A stretch of 46,848 nt of DNA, taken from contig JAZNNI010000024.1 in NCBI GenBank assembly GCA_045580145.1, forward strand, positions 1 through 46,848. The letters are read 5' to 3'. The position numbers and the translations under genes are program-made. Below, in pieces: positions 16,188-23,356 of this stretch (its first letter is position 1; every line of letters begins with the position of its first letter). The notes below the pieces were generated by a model. It was given only the letters and a program-made list of their open reading frames with translations. It was not told the origin of the DNA and did not search any database. The DNA comes from UBA1738 sp045580145 (GTDB taxonomy: Bacteria > Bacillota > Clostridia > UBA1381).

Positions 16188-16775
16188 ATGAGTTTAGTAC
16201 CAATGGTTGTAGAACAGACTGGCCGCGGCGAACGCAGCTATGACATTTTTTCAAGACTTTTAGAGGACAGAATTATTTTTCTTGGCGAAGAGGTGACAGA
16301 TGCATCTGCAAGCTTAGTTGTTGCACAGATGCTCTATCTTGAAAGCAAGGATCCGGATAAAGATATTCAGCTTTATATTAATAGTCCGGGCGGTTCAATA
16401 ACAGCAGGTATGGCAATTTATGACACAATGCAATACATAAAATGCGATGTGTCAACAATTTGTGTAGGTATGGCTGCAAGTATGGGTGCATTTTTGCTGA
16501 CAGCAGGAGCTAAGGGCAAGCGTTTTGCACTCCCAAACAGCGAAATTATGATTCATCAGCCGCTTCTTGGCGGGCTTCAGGGTCAGGCGACAGATATTCA
16601 AATTCACGCAGAGCGCATCATAGCTATTAAAAAGCATCTTAATGAGATTATGGCAGAGCGTTCAGGTCAGCCGCTTGATGTAATTATGGCAGATACTGAA
16701 AGAGACAATTTTATGTCTGCAGAGGCTGCTAAAAGTTATGGCTTGATTGACGAAGTTATTACAAGCCGAAAGTAA
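16188..16775 (+). CDS. clpP: ATP-dependent Clp protease proteolytic subunit
   Basis: A 195-aa serine protease subunit that forms the 14-mer chamber used by ClpX. The catalytic triad is visible: S98 in GMAASMGA, H123 in MIHQPL, and D173 in ERDNFM. The N-terminus (SLVPMVVEQTGRGERSYDI) matches the axial-loop region of other ClpPs, which fixes the start at 16188. The ribosome binding site is odd: AAAGG ends 13 bases before the start, and a four-codon open frame (ATG 16177 to TGA 16191) overlaps the clpP start as ATGA. Confidence 0.97.
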   Translation: MSLVPMVVEQTGRGERSYDIFSRLLEDRIIFLGEEVTDASASLVVAQMLYLESKDPDKDIQLYINSPGGSITAGMAIYDTMQYIKCDVSTICVGMAASMGAFLLTAGAKGKRFALPNSEIMIHQPLLGGLQGQATDIQIHAERIIAIKKHLNEIMAERSGQPLDVIMADTERDNFMSAEAAKSYGLIDEVITSRK

Positions 16776-16792
16776 ATAAAGGGGTATAAATA

Positions 16793-18025
16793 ATGGCAAA
16801 AGCAGAAGATATGAATGAGCTTCACTGCTCCTTCTGCGGTAAAAAGGAATCTGAAGTAGAGATGCTTTTGTCAGGACCGGGAGTTTACATCTGTAACGAT
16901 TGTGTTAAGCAGTGTGAACAGGTCTTGGCAGGAGACTTTGATACAAAGAACTTTGAAACTGCAGGAGATTTACCTAAGCCGAGAGAAATTAAGGAAATTC
17001 TTGACCAGTATGTTATAGGTCAGGAGGATGCAAAAAAAATACTTTCGGTAGCTGTTTATAATCATTATAAACGTATTGCACATCAGGATGCAGAGGACGT
17101 AGAGCTTCAAAAGAGCAATATCTTAATGATAGGACCGACAGGTTCAGGAAAGACATTCCTTGTGCAGAATTTGGCGCGTATTTTAAATGTGCCGTTTGCA
17201 ATTTCTGATGCGACTACTCTTACCGAGGCAGGATATGTGGGCGAAGACGTTGAGAATATACTTTTAAAGCTTATTCAGGCGGCGGATTATGACATTGAAG
17301 CTGCTGAAAAGGGTATAATCTATATAGATGAAATAGATAAAATCGCAAGAAAAAGCGAAAATGTATCCATAACACGTGACGTAAGCGGAGAGGGTGTTCA
17401 ACAGACTCTATTAAAGGTGCTTGAAGGAACTGTCGCATCCGTACCACCAACAGGTGGAAGAAAGCATCCGCATCAGGAGTTTATACAGATAGACACAACG
17501 AATATTTTGTTTATATGCGGTGGTGCATTTGACGGAATTGAAAAAATTATTTCAAACCGTGTTGGTAAGAGAAATCTTGGTTTTGGTGCAGAGATTGAAA
17601 GCAAAAAGGAAGCAGATGTTTCAGAGCTTTTAAGACAAATAACTCCGCAGGACCTTTTGAAGTTTGGTCTTATTCCTGAGTTTATAGGCAGACTGCCGAT
17701 TGTCGCAAAGCTTTCAAAGCTTGATAAGGATGCACTTGTTAAAATACTCACAGAGCCAAAAAATGCACTTATAAAGCAGTATCAGGTGCTTTTGGGTATG
17801 GATAATGTTGAACTCTCTTTTGATGAGGATGCAGTAGAAGCTATTGCAGATATGGCACTAAAGAGAAATACCGGTGCAAGGGGACTAAGGTCTATCATTG
17901 AGGAAACTATGACGGAATTGATGTTCAATATCCCCTCAGAATCTGATGTTAAGAAATGTATAATCCATAAGGATTGTATTACTGACAATAAAGAGCCTGA
18001 GGTTATCAGGGAAAAAGTAAGCTAA
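16793..18025 (+). CDS. clpX: ATP-dependent Clp protease ATP-binding subunit ClpX
   Basis: A 410-aa AAA+ unfoldase that delivers substrates to ClpP. It has the N-terminal zinc-binding domain (C12, C15, C34, C37), Walker A GPTGSGKT (about 114-121), the pore loop GYVG, Walker B IIYIDEIDK, the ClpP-docking loop around NLGFGAE, the sensor region EFIGRLP, and sensor II GARGLRS near the C-terminus. AAAGGGG precedes ATG. It follows clpP by 17 bases and ends at a strong terminator. Lon, often next in this cluster, is not present. Confidence 0.97.
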   Translation: MAKAEDMNELHCSFCGKKESEVEMLLSGPGVYICNDCVKQCEQVLAGDFDTKNFETAGDLPKPREIKEILDQYVIGQEDAKKILSVAVYNHYKRIAHQDAEDVELQKSNILMIGPTGSGKTFLVQNLARILNVPFAISDATTLTEAGYVGEDVENILLKLIQAADYDIEAAEKGIIYIDEIDKIARKSENVSITRDVSGEGVQQTLLKVLEGTVASVPPTGGRKHPHQEFIQIDTTNILFICGGAFDGIEKIISNRVGKRNLGFGAEIESKKEADVSELLRQITPQDLLKFGLIPEFIGRLPIVAKLSKLDKDALVKILTEPKNALIKQYQVLLGMDNVELSFDEDAVEAIADMALKRNTGARGLRSIIEETMTELMFNIPSESDVKKCIIHKDCITDNKEPEVIREKVS

Positions 18026-18046
18026 GCACGATTTACTAAATCCAAA

Positions 18047-18078
18047 AAAACAGCAAGATTTTCTTGCTGTTTTTTTTG
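18047..18078 (+). terminator. Terminator after clpX
   Basis: CAGCAAGA (18051-18058) pairs with TCTTGCTG (18062-18069), extended by the flanking A run and T run. It also lies just beyond the 3' end of the convergent XRE gene. Confidence 0.9.
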
Positions 18079-18084
18079 GTGCAA

Positions 18085-18381
18085 TTAATTATTGTTTAGT
18101 TCACTGAATTGAGCAACTATCTCAGAAACTAGCATAGTTTGTTCCTTTGTGAGCTTTGACACGTCAATAGTTTTGCTTTTTAACACCCCGAGTAATTGTT
18201 CCATAGGTACACCGAATTCTGCTGATAATTTAATTAATACATTTAAAGATGGCAGCCTATCTTGGTTCTCGTATGCAGAAATAATTGACTTGTTGACGCC
18301 AAGAATTACTGCAAGCTGCGATTGTGTGAGCCCCCGCTCTGTGCGTAGTTTTCGGATGTTGTCTGAAAATTGCATTTTCAT
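18085..18381 (-). CDS. XRE family helix-turn-helix transcriptional regulator
   Basis: A 98-aa DNA-binding protein. Residues 5-62 form a Cro/CI-type helix-turn-helix: NIRKLRTERGLTQSQLAVIL, then V-N-K-S-I-I-S-A-Y-E-N and P-S-L-N-V-L-I-K-L. The short C-terminal tail lacks a protease or ligand domain and probably serves dimerisation. It is transcribed away from a four-gene operon; the space between them holds two strong forward promoters with a 16-bp direct repeat over both -35 regions. This suggests it represses that operon and perhaps itself. ATG 18381 and ATG 18375 are both possible starts. The target role is inference from layout. Confidence 0.85.
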   Translation of the reverse strand: MKMQFSDNIRKLRTERGLTQSQLAVILGVNKSIISAYENQDRLPSLNVLIKLSAEFGVPMEQLLGVLKSKTIDVSKLTKEQTMLVSEIVAQFSELNNN

Positions 18382-18403
18382 TCTATCACCGACTTTCTAA
18401 CAT

Positions 18404-18409
18404 ATTATA
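18404..18409 (-). promoter_or_regulatory. Putative -10 of the XRE regulator gene
   Basis: TATAAT on the minus strand, 22 bases before the ATG. No good -35 is found at 16-18 bases; the expected position falls in the left direct repeat (18421-18436), so a repressor bound there could also control this promoter. Confidence 0.4.
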
Positions 18410-18420
18410 CAACAATAAAG

Positions 18421-18449
18421 TTTACAAATGGTGGAAAAATACTTATAAT
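18421..18449 (+). promoter_or_regulatory. Distal promoter with operator-like repeat, surface-protein operon
   Basis: TTTACA (18421-18426), 17-base spacer, TATAAT (18444-18449). The first 16 bases match 18454-18469 at 14 of 16 positions; the shared core is ACAAAT-R-GTGGAA. Confidence 0.65.
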
Positions 18450-18453
18450 TTAG

Positions 18454-18482
18454 TTGACAAATAGTGGAACGTATGTTATAAT
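18454..18482 (+). promoter_or_regulatory. Proximal promoter with operator-like repeat, surface-protein operon
   Basis: TTGACA (18454-18459), 17-base spacer, TATAAT (18477-18482): a consensus vegetative promoter. The repeat copy at 18454-18469 sits 33 bases, about three helical turns, from the first copy, so two repressor dimers could bind the same DNA face. Confidence 0.8.
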
Positions 18483-18517
18483 TAATTCACTCTTTGTATA
18501 GCGAAAGGTGAATTACA

Positions 18518-18694
18518 ATGAATAAAAAATATATAAAACCGCTTGCAAAAATAATACGTCTTAGATGCTCGAAAGAGGAAAATACCTTTATGCGTGAGCT
18601 CGACATTGAATACAGACCGCTTCAGCCCATAGGAGTAACAGTTGATAGAGTTGTATGGAGAAACATTTCTGAGGATAACATGAATCAGGATTGA
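18518..18694 (+). CDS. 58-aa micro-protein, KKY-I-KP N-terminus, first gene of surface operon
   Basis: An open frame of 58 codons plus stop, starting 36 bases after the proximal -10. AAAGG lies about 10 bases before ATG. The product begins MNKKYIKPLAKIIRLRC and continues mostly charged, ending in ISEDNMNQD. It has no signal peptide, no transmembrane segment and a single Cys (residue 17). I do not recognise a family. The N-terminal pattern KKY-(I/L)-KP is repeated in the 57-aa protein at the other end of the operon (22918-23091). The placement behind a consensus promoter, the start context and the next gene's own good ribosome binding site support real expression. Function unknown. Confidence 0.65.
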   Translation: MNKKYIKPLAKIIRLRCSKEENTFMRELDIEYRPLQPIGVTVDRVVWRNISEDNMNQD

Positions 18695-18723
18695 ATCTTT
18701 AACAAGCAGCAAGGAGGATGGTT

Positions 18724-19185
18724 ATGCATAAAGATATTATCTACGGAAGTCATCTATATAATACAGGATGTCGTATATTTTTTGCAAGCACTATTGATGC
18801 CGGATATTATGGTGAGAAAGATAGTGATTCACGCATTGGTGCGATTTCTGTGTCTGTCCAGCTTGACTCAGCAAGCTTCAAGACATATATGGATTATATG
18901 GTGAGCTTTGGATTTTTTTTGGTGACAGCATTGGAGAAAGAACTATATACCCTTGTTTCAAGCGATGACATTCGTGCTTTTAAGAAAAGAAACGGTGCTT
19001 TTAATGTTATTATCTCTGATATACCGGAAACAGGATTTTCTGAAAAAATAGCTGTAATTCCTTTTATTTTGATAAAAGGTCTAACGGGAGAAAAGAGGAT
19101 TTTTGGAGAAACTATAACGGCCAGCATCTATGACGGGAAAGTGCGAAATAATGGAAATATCCGCTGGTTAGGGGAAAAATTGTAA
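18724..19185 (+). CDS. Uncharacterised 153-aa cytoplasmic protein
   Basis: I do not recognise this protein. It is 153 aa, with no signal peptide and no membrane helix; a hydrophobic patch (FGFFLVTAL, about 61-69) looks like core rather than membrane. It reads as an alternating strand-helix fold: strands around R-I-F-F-A-S-T-I-D and I-G-A-I-S-V-S-V-Q-L, a central YMDYMVSFGF helix, and F-N-V-I-I-S-D-I. AAGGAGG touches ATG 18718, so ATG 18724, six bases downstream, is the better start. It lies 29 bases after the 58-aa gene and 62 bases before the large surface protein, in the same operon. A regulatory or assembly role for the surface protein is possible but is a guess. Confidence 0.7.
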   Translation: MHKDIIYGSHLYNTGCRIFFASTIDAGYYGEKDSDSRIGAISVSVQLDSASFKTYMDYMVSFGFFLVTALEKELYTLVSSDDIRAFKKRNGAFNVIISDIPETGFSEKIAVIPFILIKGLTGEKRIFGETITASIYDGKVRNNGNIRWLGEKL

Positions 19186-19247
19186 GTATGTTTAAAACCG
19201 CTATTTGCGATTTTAATAAATTATGCATTAAAGAAAGGAGTAAAAAA

Positions 19248-22200
19248 ATGAAAATGAAAAAGATTTTGTCATTGTTGATTTCATTGACAATGGTAATGTC
19301 AAGTGCAGCTGTTTCTTATGCAGAGGATGTAATCGACACTGAATCAGAAAGTGGTTTGGAAGAGGTATCAAGTGTTGCAACCGTAAATGGAACAGGCTAT
19401 GCAAGCTTTGATACTGCAATGACAGCGGCAAACGATTTGACAGCAGAGGAAGTAACCATAGAGCTTTATGGTAAGGTTGAATATACTGACGCTACTGAAA
19501 ATCTTGTTGGTACTTACAAGAAAATCAACTTTGTGGGTAAGACAGAAGATGCTGAAATCAGCATTACACGTAATGGTTCAAACGGATATATTGCAGGAAA
19601 TGCAAATGGAACTCCTGACGTAACCTTTACTGACCTCATTCTTTCAAAGCCGGCAGGTGCATTTGCGAGCGATGCAGGATTTATGAATGTTGCATTCTCT
19701 GTCTACAGAGCAGGTACAGTAGTTTATACTAACTGCTACTTTGCAAATGGTGCTTGTGCATCAGGTGCTTCTACAAGCTACACAAACTGTACCTTTAAAC
19801 GTTCAAATGACAAATATGGCTTATGGGCGTATGGTGCAGAAATTTTGGTAGATGGCTGTACTTTTGATGACTACAGAGGCATCAAGATGTACGCAGAAGG
19901 TCAGGCAAAAACTACTGCTCTTACTGTAAAGAACAGTGATTTTTCAGCTGTTAGCGACAAACCTGCTATCGTGCTTACCTATGGTGAAAGTGTAGTGTTA
20001 GAAGGAAATACTTATTCTTCCACAGGTGTGTTCGAACTTGATAAAGACGGTGCACCTAACGGAACAGCTGTTACAGCTGACATAACTGACATTGCTTGTA
20101 TGAACGACACTTATGCTGATTGCGGTGTTCTTGTTAATGGCAAGATTTACACAACAGTAAGCGACGCTTTGGCGGTTGCAGAAGCAGGCGATACTATTGT
20201 TCTAATGTATGACACAGAAGAGGTCACAGAGCTCCCTGAAGGCGTTGTACTTGATAAAAACGGTCACACAGCAGATAATATAAAAACTGCAGGTCCAAAA
20301 GGAAGTAACTCACCTGCTTACACAAAGGAAGTAGACGGATATGTTCGTGTATGGGGTGAAGGTCAGGCTGATGCTAAAGAAAGCTATGTATTAAAGCTTT
20401 ATTCAAATGAAAAGCTGATTGCTACAACGAACCTTAACAATATAGGCGGAATTATAGATGGTGATGTTAATGTAACTTGGAACTTCATCTATCCTGCATC
20501 AAATGATGAGTATTGGACAACAACTTGGGAAAAAGATCAGCCAAACTCAAAGGATATACCGACAAAGGTTGAACTGTGGGTTGATGGCGTACTTGTTGAT
20601 ACAACAGATGCCAAAATGAGTGGTGCAGATAATTTAAACCCTGTAAAATGGAGAGAACTTGGCGGAGTAGCTATTGCTGACATTGAAGGGGAAGGCACTG
20701 CGGAAAATCCATACCTAATCGGAAGTCTTGAAGAACTCAAGTGGTTTAGAGACGACGTAAATGCAGGCAATAACTATTCAAAGAAAGTTGTAAAGCTTGC
20801 AGATAATATTGACCTTGTGAATGAGGAATGGACACCTATTGGTAATTCAACAAACAAATTCCAGGGGACATTCGATTGCGACGGCAAGACAATTTCAAAT
20901 CTTGTAATTACAGGCAATAATAGTTATGTAGGATTGTTTGGCTACACAACAAATGGAGAAATTAAAAATCTTACGCTAAATAATGCAAAGGTTTCTGGAT
21001 ATCTTGGTGTTGGTGCGGTGGCAGGATGCCCATATACATCAAAATACACAAACATCAATTTAACAGGTCACGTTGAAATAAACGGTATGGCTTATGTAGG
21101 CGGTGTAGGTGGAAGAAATGCCTATGCGGATTGGACAGATATTACTGTAGATGTAGACGAAACAAGTTACGTTTATGCAAACTCTGTTGAGGATGGAACT
21201 GCTTACCGTACATATGTCGGTGGAGTTATCGGATTCATTGGAGAAGGCGGACACAAGCTTACTAATATTTCGTCAAATATCAATGTAACAGGCTCAAGTC
21301 GTGATGTTGGCGGAATTACAGGAATTGCGCATTATAGTAATATATTTAAAAATATCAACTGCTCCGGAGATGTAAAGATTGAAAATGCAACATCTCTTAA
21401 GGGAGCAAAGGAAATAGGAGGTATCGCAGGTGTGTGGCATAATCAGACCAACACAAAAGTAACCTTTGAAGATTGCCAATTTACAGGGGAAATATCAAGC
21501 AGCTATACAAACGAAAATGGTGAAAAAACTACATTAACCACAAATGATTTTGTTAATGGAGGTCTTATCGGTGCAGCATATAATTCCCCGTCCGATACAA
21601 CAGGTGAAATGGTAATTGACTATGCTGCATATATAGGAAACACACTTTTTGAAACATTGACAGAGGCGACAGCCGCGGCTGAAGAAATGATACAGGCGGG
21701 CGAGGCAAATGTGACAGTAGGCCTTATGAAAAGTATAGCAGTTTCTAATCGTGATGAGAGTATTGAACCTGGTTGTGACAATATTATCTATGATTTGAAT
21801 GGGAACATCCTGAGTATGGGAGGTGACCACGTTTATACAAAGAATACGACCTTTAAAAACGGCAGTATAAAAATTACTGACGAACAAGCAGGTACCGGTG
21901 TGTTCTGGCTCTGGAATCATAATAATACGGTGACATTTGAAGATGTCAATTTCTCAAATGCAGGAGAGAGCATTAATGCTTGCGGCATATTTACTGCAGC
22001 ACCTGACAGTGTAGGGGTTACTCCGACAGAGGATACCGGAGATTTCGTATTCATAAACTGTAAGATAAATCTTTACAACAATACATTTAATCCGGATGAG
22101 GGCGGAAACTTATTCTACTTCCAGAACAATACTTCAAATGTAAAAATTGAAGACAGTACTATTAATGTTCAAAAGCTTGCACGTGGTCTTCAGTATGGTA

Positions 22201-22913
22201 CATATGATATTGACAATTCGAGCATAATAATGACAGATATGTATGGAAATGGTATACGTCGCGCAGCAGGCACAATAACCGATAGTACAGTCACACTTAC
22301 TAATTGCGAAAATGGAATAAAGCTGGATTCTGCTCAGGAATTGAAAGTTGATGGTGATTCTGTTGTAACAGTCTCAGGTTCAAGTGAGTATGATTTGGTG
22401 GTTAAGGAAACTTCAAAACTGATAAAAGCACCAACTGCAACTATCAATGTTACAACTGTTTATGAAGATTCTGAAATAACAGAAGAAGCACCCCAATATG
22501 GTACTTTTAATACAGATGTATACTATATATCATATGCACCTCAGACAGACGCAGAATATGGAACATATTACCAGTTAATCATGATGGGAGGTATTGATTC
22601 TCTTGATTATGAAGAGGTGGGATTTTATGTAACTCCTGAAGGAGGAAATAGCAAGTACTGCGGAAGTACAAAAGCATTTAGTGCAATAAATGTTACTAAA
22701 TCTACAGGGGAAATAGAAACTCTCAAACCGGAGAGATTTGATGAGAATGCCAAATATATCTTCTATTATTCTTTAGGGGTTCCTGAAATGTATGACAACA
22801 AGAATATAACTATTACACCATATGCAATTAATTATGATGGAGAAGAATTGAGAGCAGAAAGTGTAATTTTGGAAGATATCTATATCGTAACACCAAAAAC
22901 AACGGAGGGATAA
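19248..22913 (+). CDS. Large secreted beta-helix / GLUG-like surface protein
   Basis: A 1221-aa secreted protein. The signal peptide covers about residues 1-26 (KKILSLLISLTMVMSSAAVS, then YA-ED). Three copies of a VNG-x-x-Y-x-T-x-x-x-A-x-x-AA module (about residues 42, 300 and 793) each lead into a stretch rich in F-x-N-C-x-F and V-x-D-C-T-F, typical of right-handed parallel beta-helices. Residues 479-715 hold G-T-A-E-N-P-Y-L-I, W-T-P-I-G and G-L-F-G repeats of the GLUG-like adhesin type. The C-terminal 120 residues look like an Ig-like domain. There is no SLH, LPXTG or choline-binding anchor, so how it is held at the surface is unclear. ATG 19248 is chosen because GGAG lies 7 bases upstream and it starts the signal peptide. 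Confidence 0.85.
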   Translation: MKMKKILSLLISLTMVMSSAAVSYAEDVIDTESESGLEEVSSVATVNGTGYASFDTAMTAANDLTAEEVTIELYGKVEYTDATENLVGTYKKINFVGKTEDAEISITRNGSNGYIAGNANGTPDVTFTDLILSKPAGAFASDAGFMNVAFSVYRAGTVVYTNCYFANGACASGASTSYTNCTFKRSNDKYGLWAYGAEILVDGCTFDDYRGIKMYAEGQAKTTALTVKNSDFSAVSDKPAIVLTYGESVVLEGNTYSSTGVFELDKDGAPNGTAVTADITDIACMNDTYADCGVLVNGKIYTTVSDALAVAEAGDTIVLMYDTEEVTELPEGVVLDKNGHTADNIKTAGPKGSNSPAYTKEVDGYVRVWGEGQADAKESYVLKLYSNEKLIATTNLNNIGGIIDGDVNVTWNFIYPASNDEYWTTTWEKDQPNSKDIPTKVELWVDGVLVDTTDAKMSGADNLNPVKWRELGGVAIADIEGEGTAENPYLIGSLEELKWFRDDVNAGNNYSKKVVKLADNIDLVNEEWTPIGNSTNKFQGTFDCDGKTISNLVITGNNSYVGLFGYTTNGEIKNLTLNNAKVSGYLGVGAVAGCPYTSKYTNINLTGHVEINGMAYVGGVGGRNAYADWTDITVDVDETSYVYANSVEDGTAYRTYVGGVIGFIGEGGHKLTNISSNINVTGSSRDVGGITGIAHYSNIFKNINCSGDVKIENATSLKGAKEIGGIAGVWHNQTNTKVTFEDCQFTGEISSSYTNENGEKTTLTTNDFVNGGLIGAAYNSPSDTTGEMVIDYAAYIGNTLFETLTEATAAAEEMIQAGEANVTVGLMKSIAVSNRDESIEPGCDNIIYDLNGNILSMGGDHVYTKNTTFKNGSIKITDEQAGTGVFWLWNHNNTVTFEDVNFSNAGESINACGIFTAAPDSVGVTPTEDTGDFVFINCKINLYNNTFNPDEGGNLFYFQNNTSNVKIEDSTINVQKLARGLQYGTYDIDNSSIIMTDMYGNGIRRAAGTITDSTVTLTNCENGIKLDSAQELKVDGDSVVTVSGSSEYDLVVKETSKLIKAPTATINVTTVYEDSEITEEAPQYGTFNTDVYYISYAPQTDAEYGTYYQLIMMGGIDSLDYEEVGFYVTPEGGNSKYCGSTKAFSAINVTKSTGEIETLKPERFDENAKYIFYYSLGVPEMYDNKNITITPYAINYDGEELRAESVILEDIYIVTPKTTEG

Positions 22914-22917
22914 TATA

Positions 22918-23091
22918 ATGAAAAAGTATTTAAAGCCGGAAATGGAAGTTTCCAAATTTGCGATTGAGGATTCAATTTTACTGGAAAGCGGAGGGATTCC
23001 GACAATCGGACCTGGCATACAGGATGGATTTCTGTCTGCAGCACCTGTAAATGAAGGTGGAACAGAAGTGGCAGATTTGATTGGCGGCTGA
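22918..23091 (+). CDS. 57-aa micro-protein, KKY-L-KP N-terminus, last gene of surface operon
   Basis: A 57-codon frame that starts 4 bases after the stop of the large surface protein, with ACGGAGGG about 8 bases before ATG. The product begins MKKYLKPEMEVSKFAIEDSI, then LLESGG, and ends in a Gly/Ala/Pro-rich tail with VADLIGG. Many Clostridia encode short proteins with this Y-x-x-P-x-x-E-V-x-x-F-x-x-x-D-x-I plus Gly-rich layout; I know of no established function. The shape (conserved polar leader, acidic turn, small-residue core) is precursor-like, but no maturase, protease or ABC exporter is encoded nearby and the core has no Cys. A structural or regulatory partner of the surface protein is equally possible. 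Confidence 0.7.
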   Translation: MKKYLKPEMEVSKFAIEDSILLESGGIPTIGPGIQDGFLSAAPVNEGGTEVADLIGG

Positions 23092-23164
23092 AATTAAAAT
23101 TTGCCTTAGCAGGCAGAGCGCTTAATGATAGCTATGTGACAGAAATTGACAAAAATATAAAAAG

Positions 23165-23237
23165 GGACTGCATTTCATCTTATTTAAATGTGCACGGTAG
23201 GGGTGTCACATATTCATAGGGATAATGCAGTCCTTTT
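23165..23237 (+). terminator. Long-loop inverted repeat ending in T run after the surface operon
   Basis: GGACTGCATT (23165-23174) pairs perfectly with 23224-23233, followed by TTTT. The loop is 49 bases and contains a smaller ATGTG/CACAT pair, so the whole may fold as a two-tier structure. The simplest reading is an operon terminator with a long arm. The rest of the gap (23092-23356) shows only a small GCCT/AGGC hairpin near 23104 and no gene. Confidence 0.5.
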
Positions 23238-23356
23238 GTATAATATTAGTTTATACAGTCGTTTTTTTATTTGCGCGCTTTATAAGCACGTTTAAGAATA
23301 CTATGCCAAGTAAATTGATATGTTTTACACAAAATTATGAAATATAGGTAAAAGCC

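Noticed and set aside
22918..23091. The 57-aa protein as a bacteriocin or radical-SAM peptide precursor
   Set aside because: No Cys or Thr-rich core, no double-Gly leader cleavage site that I can defend, and no maturase, peptidase or exporter nearby; kept only as a precursor-like observation.
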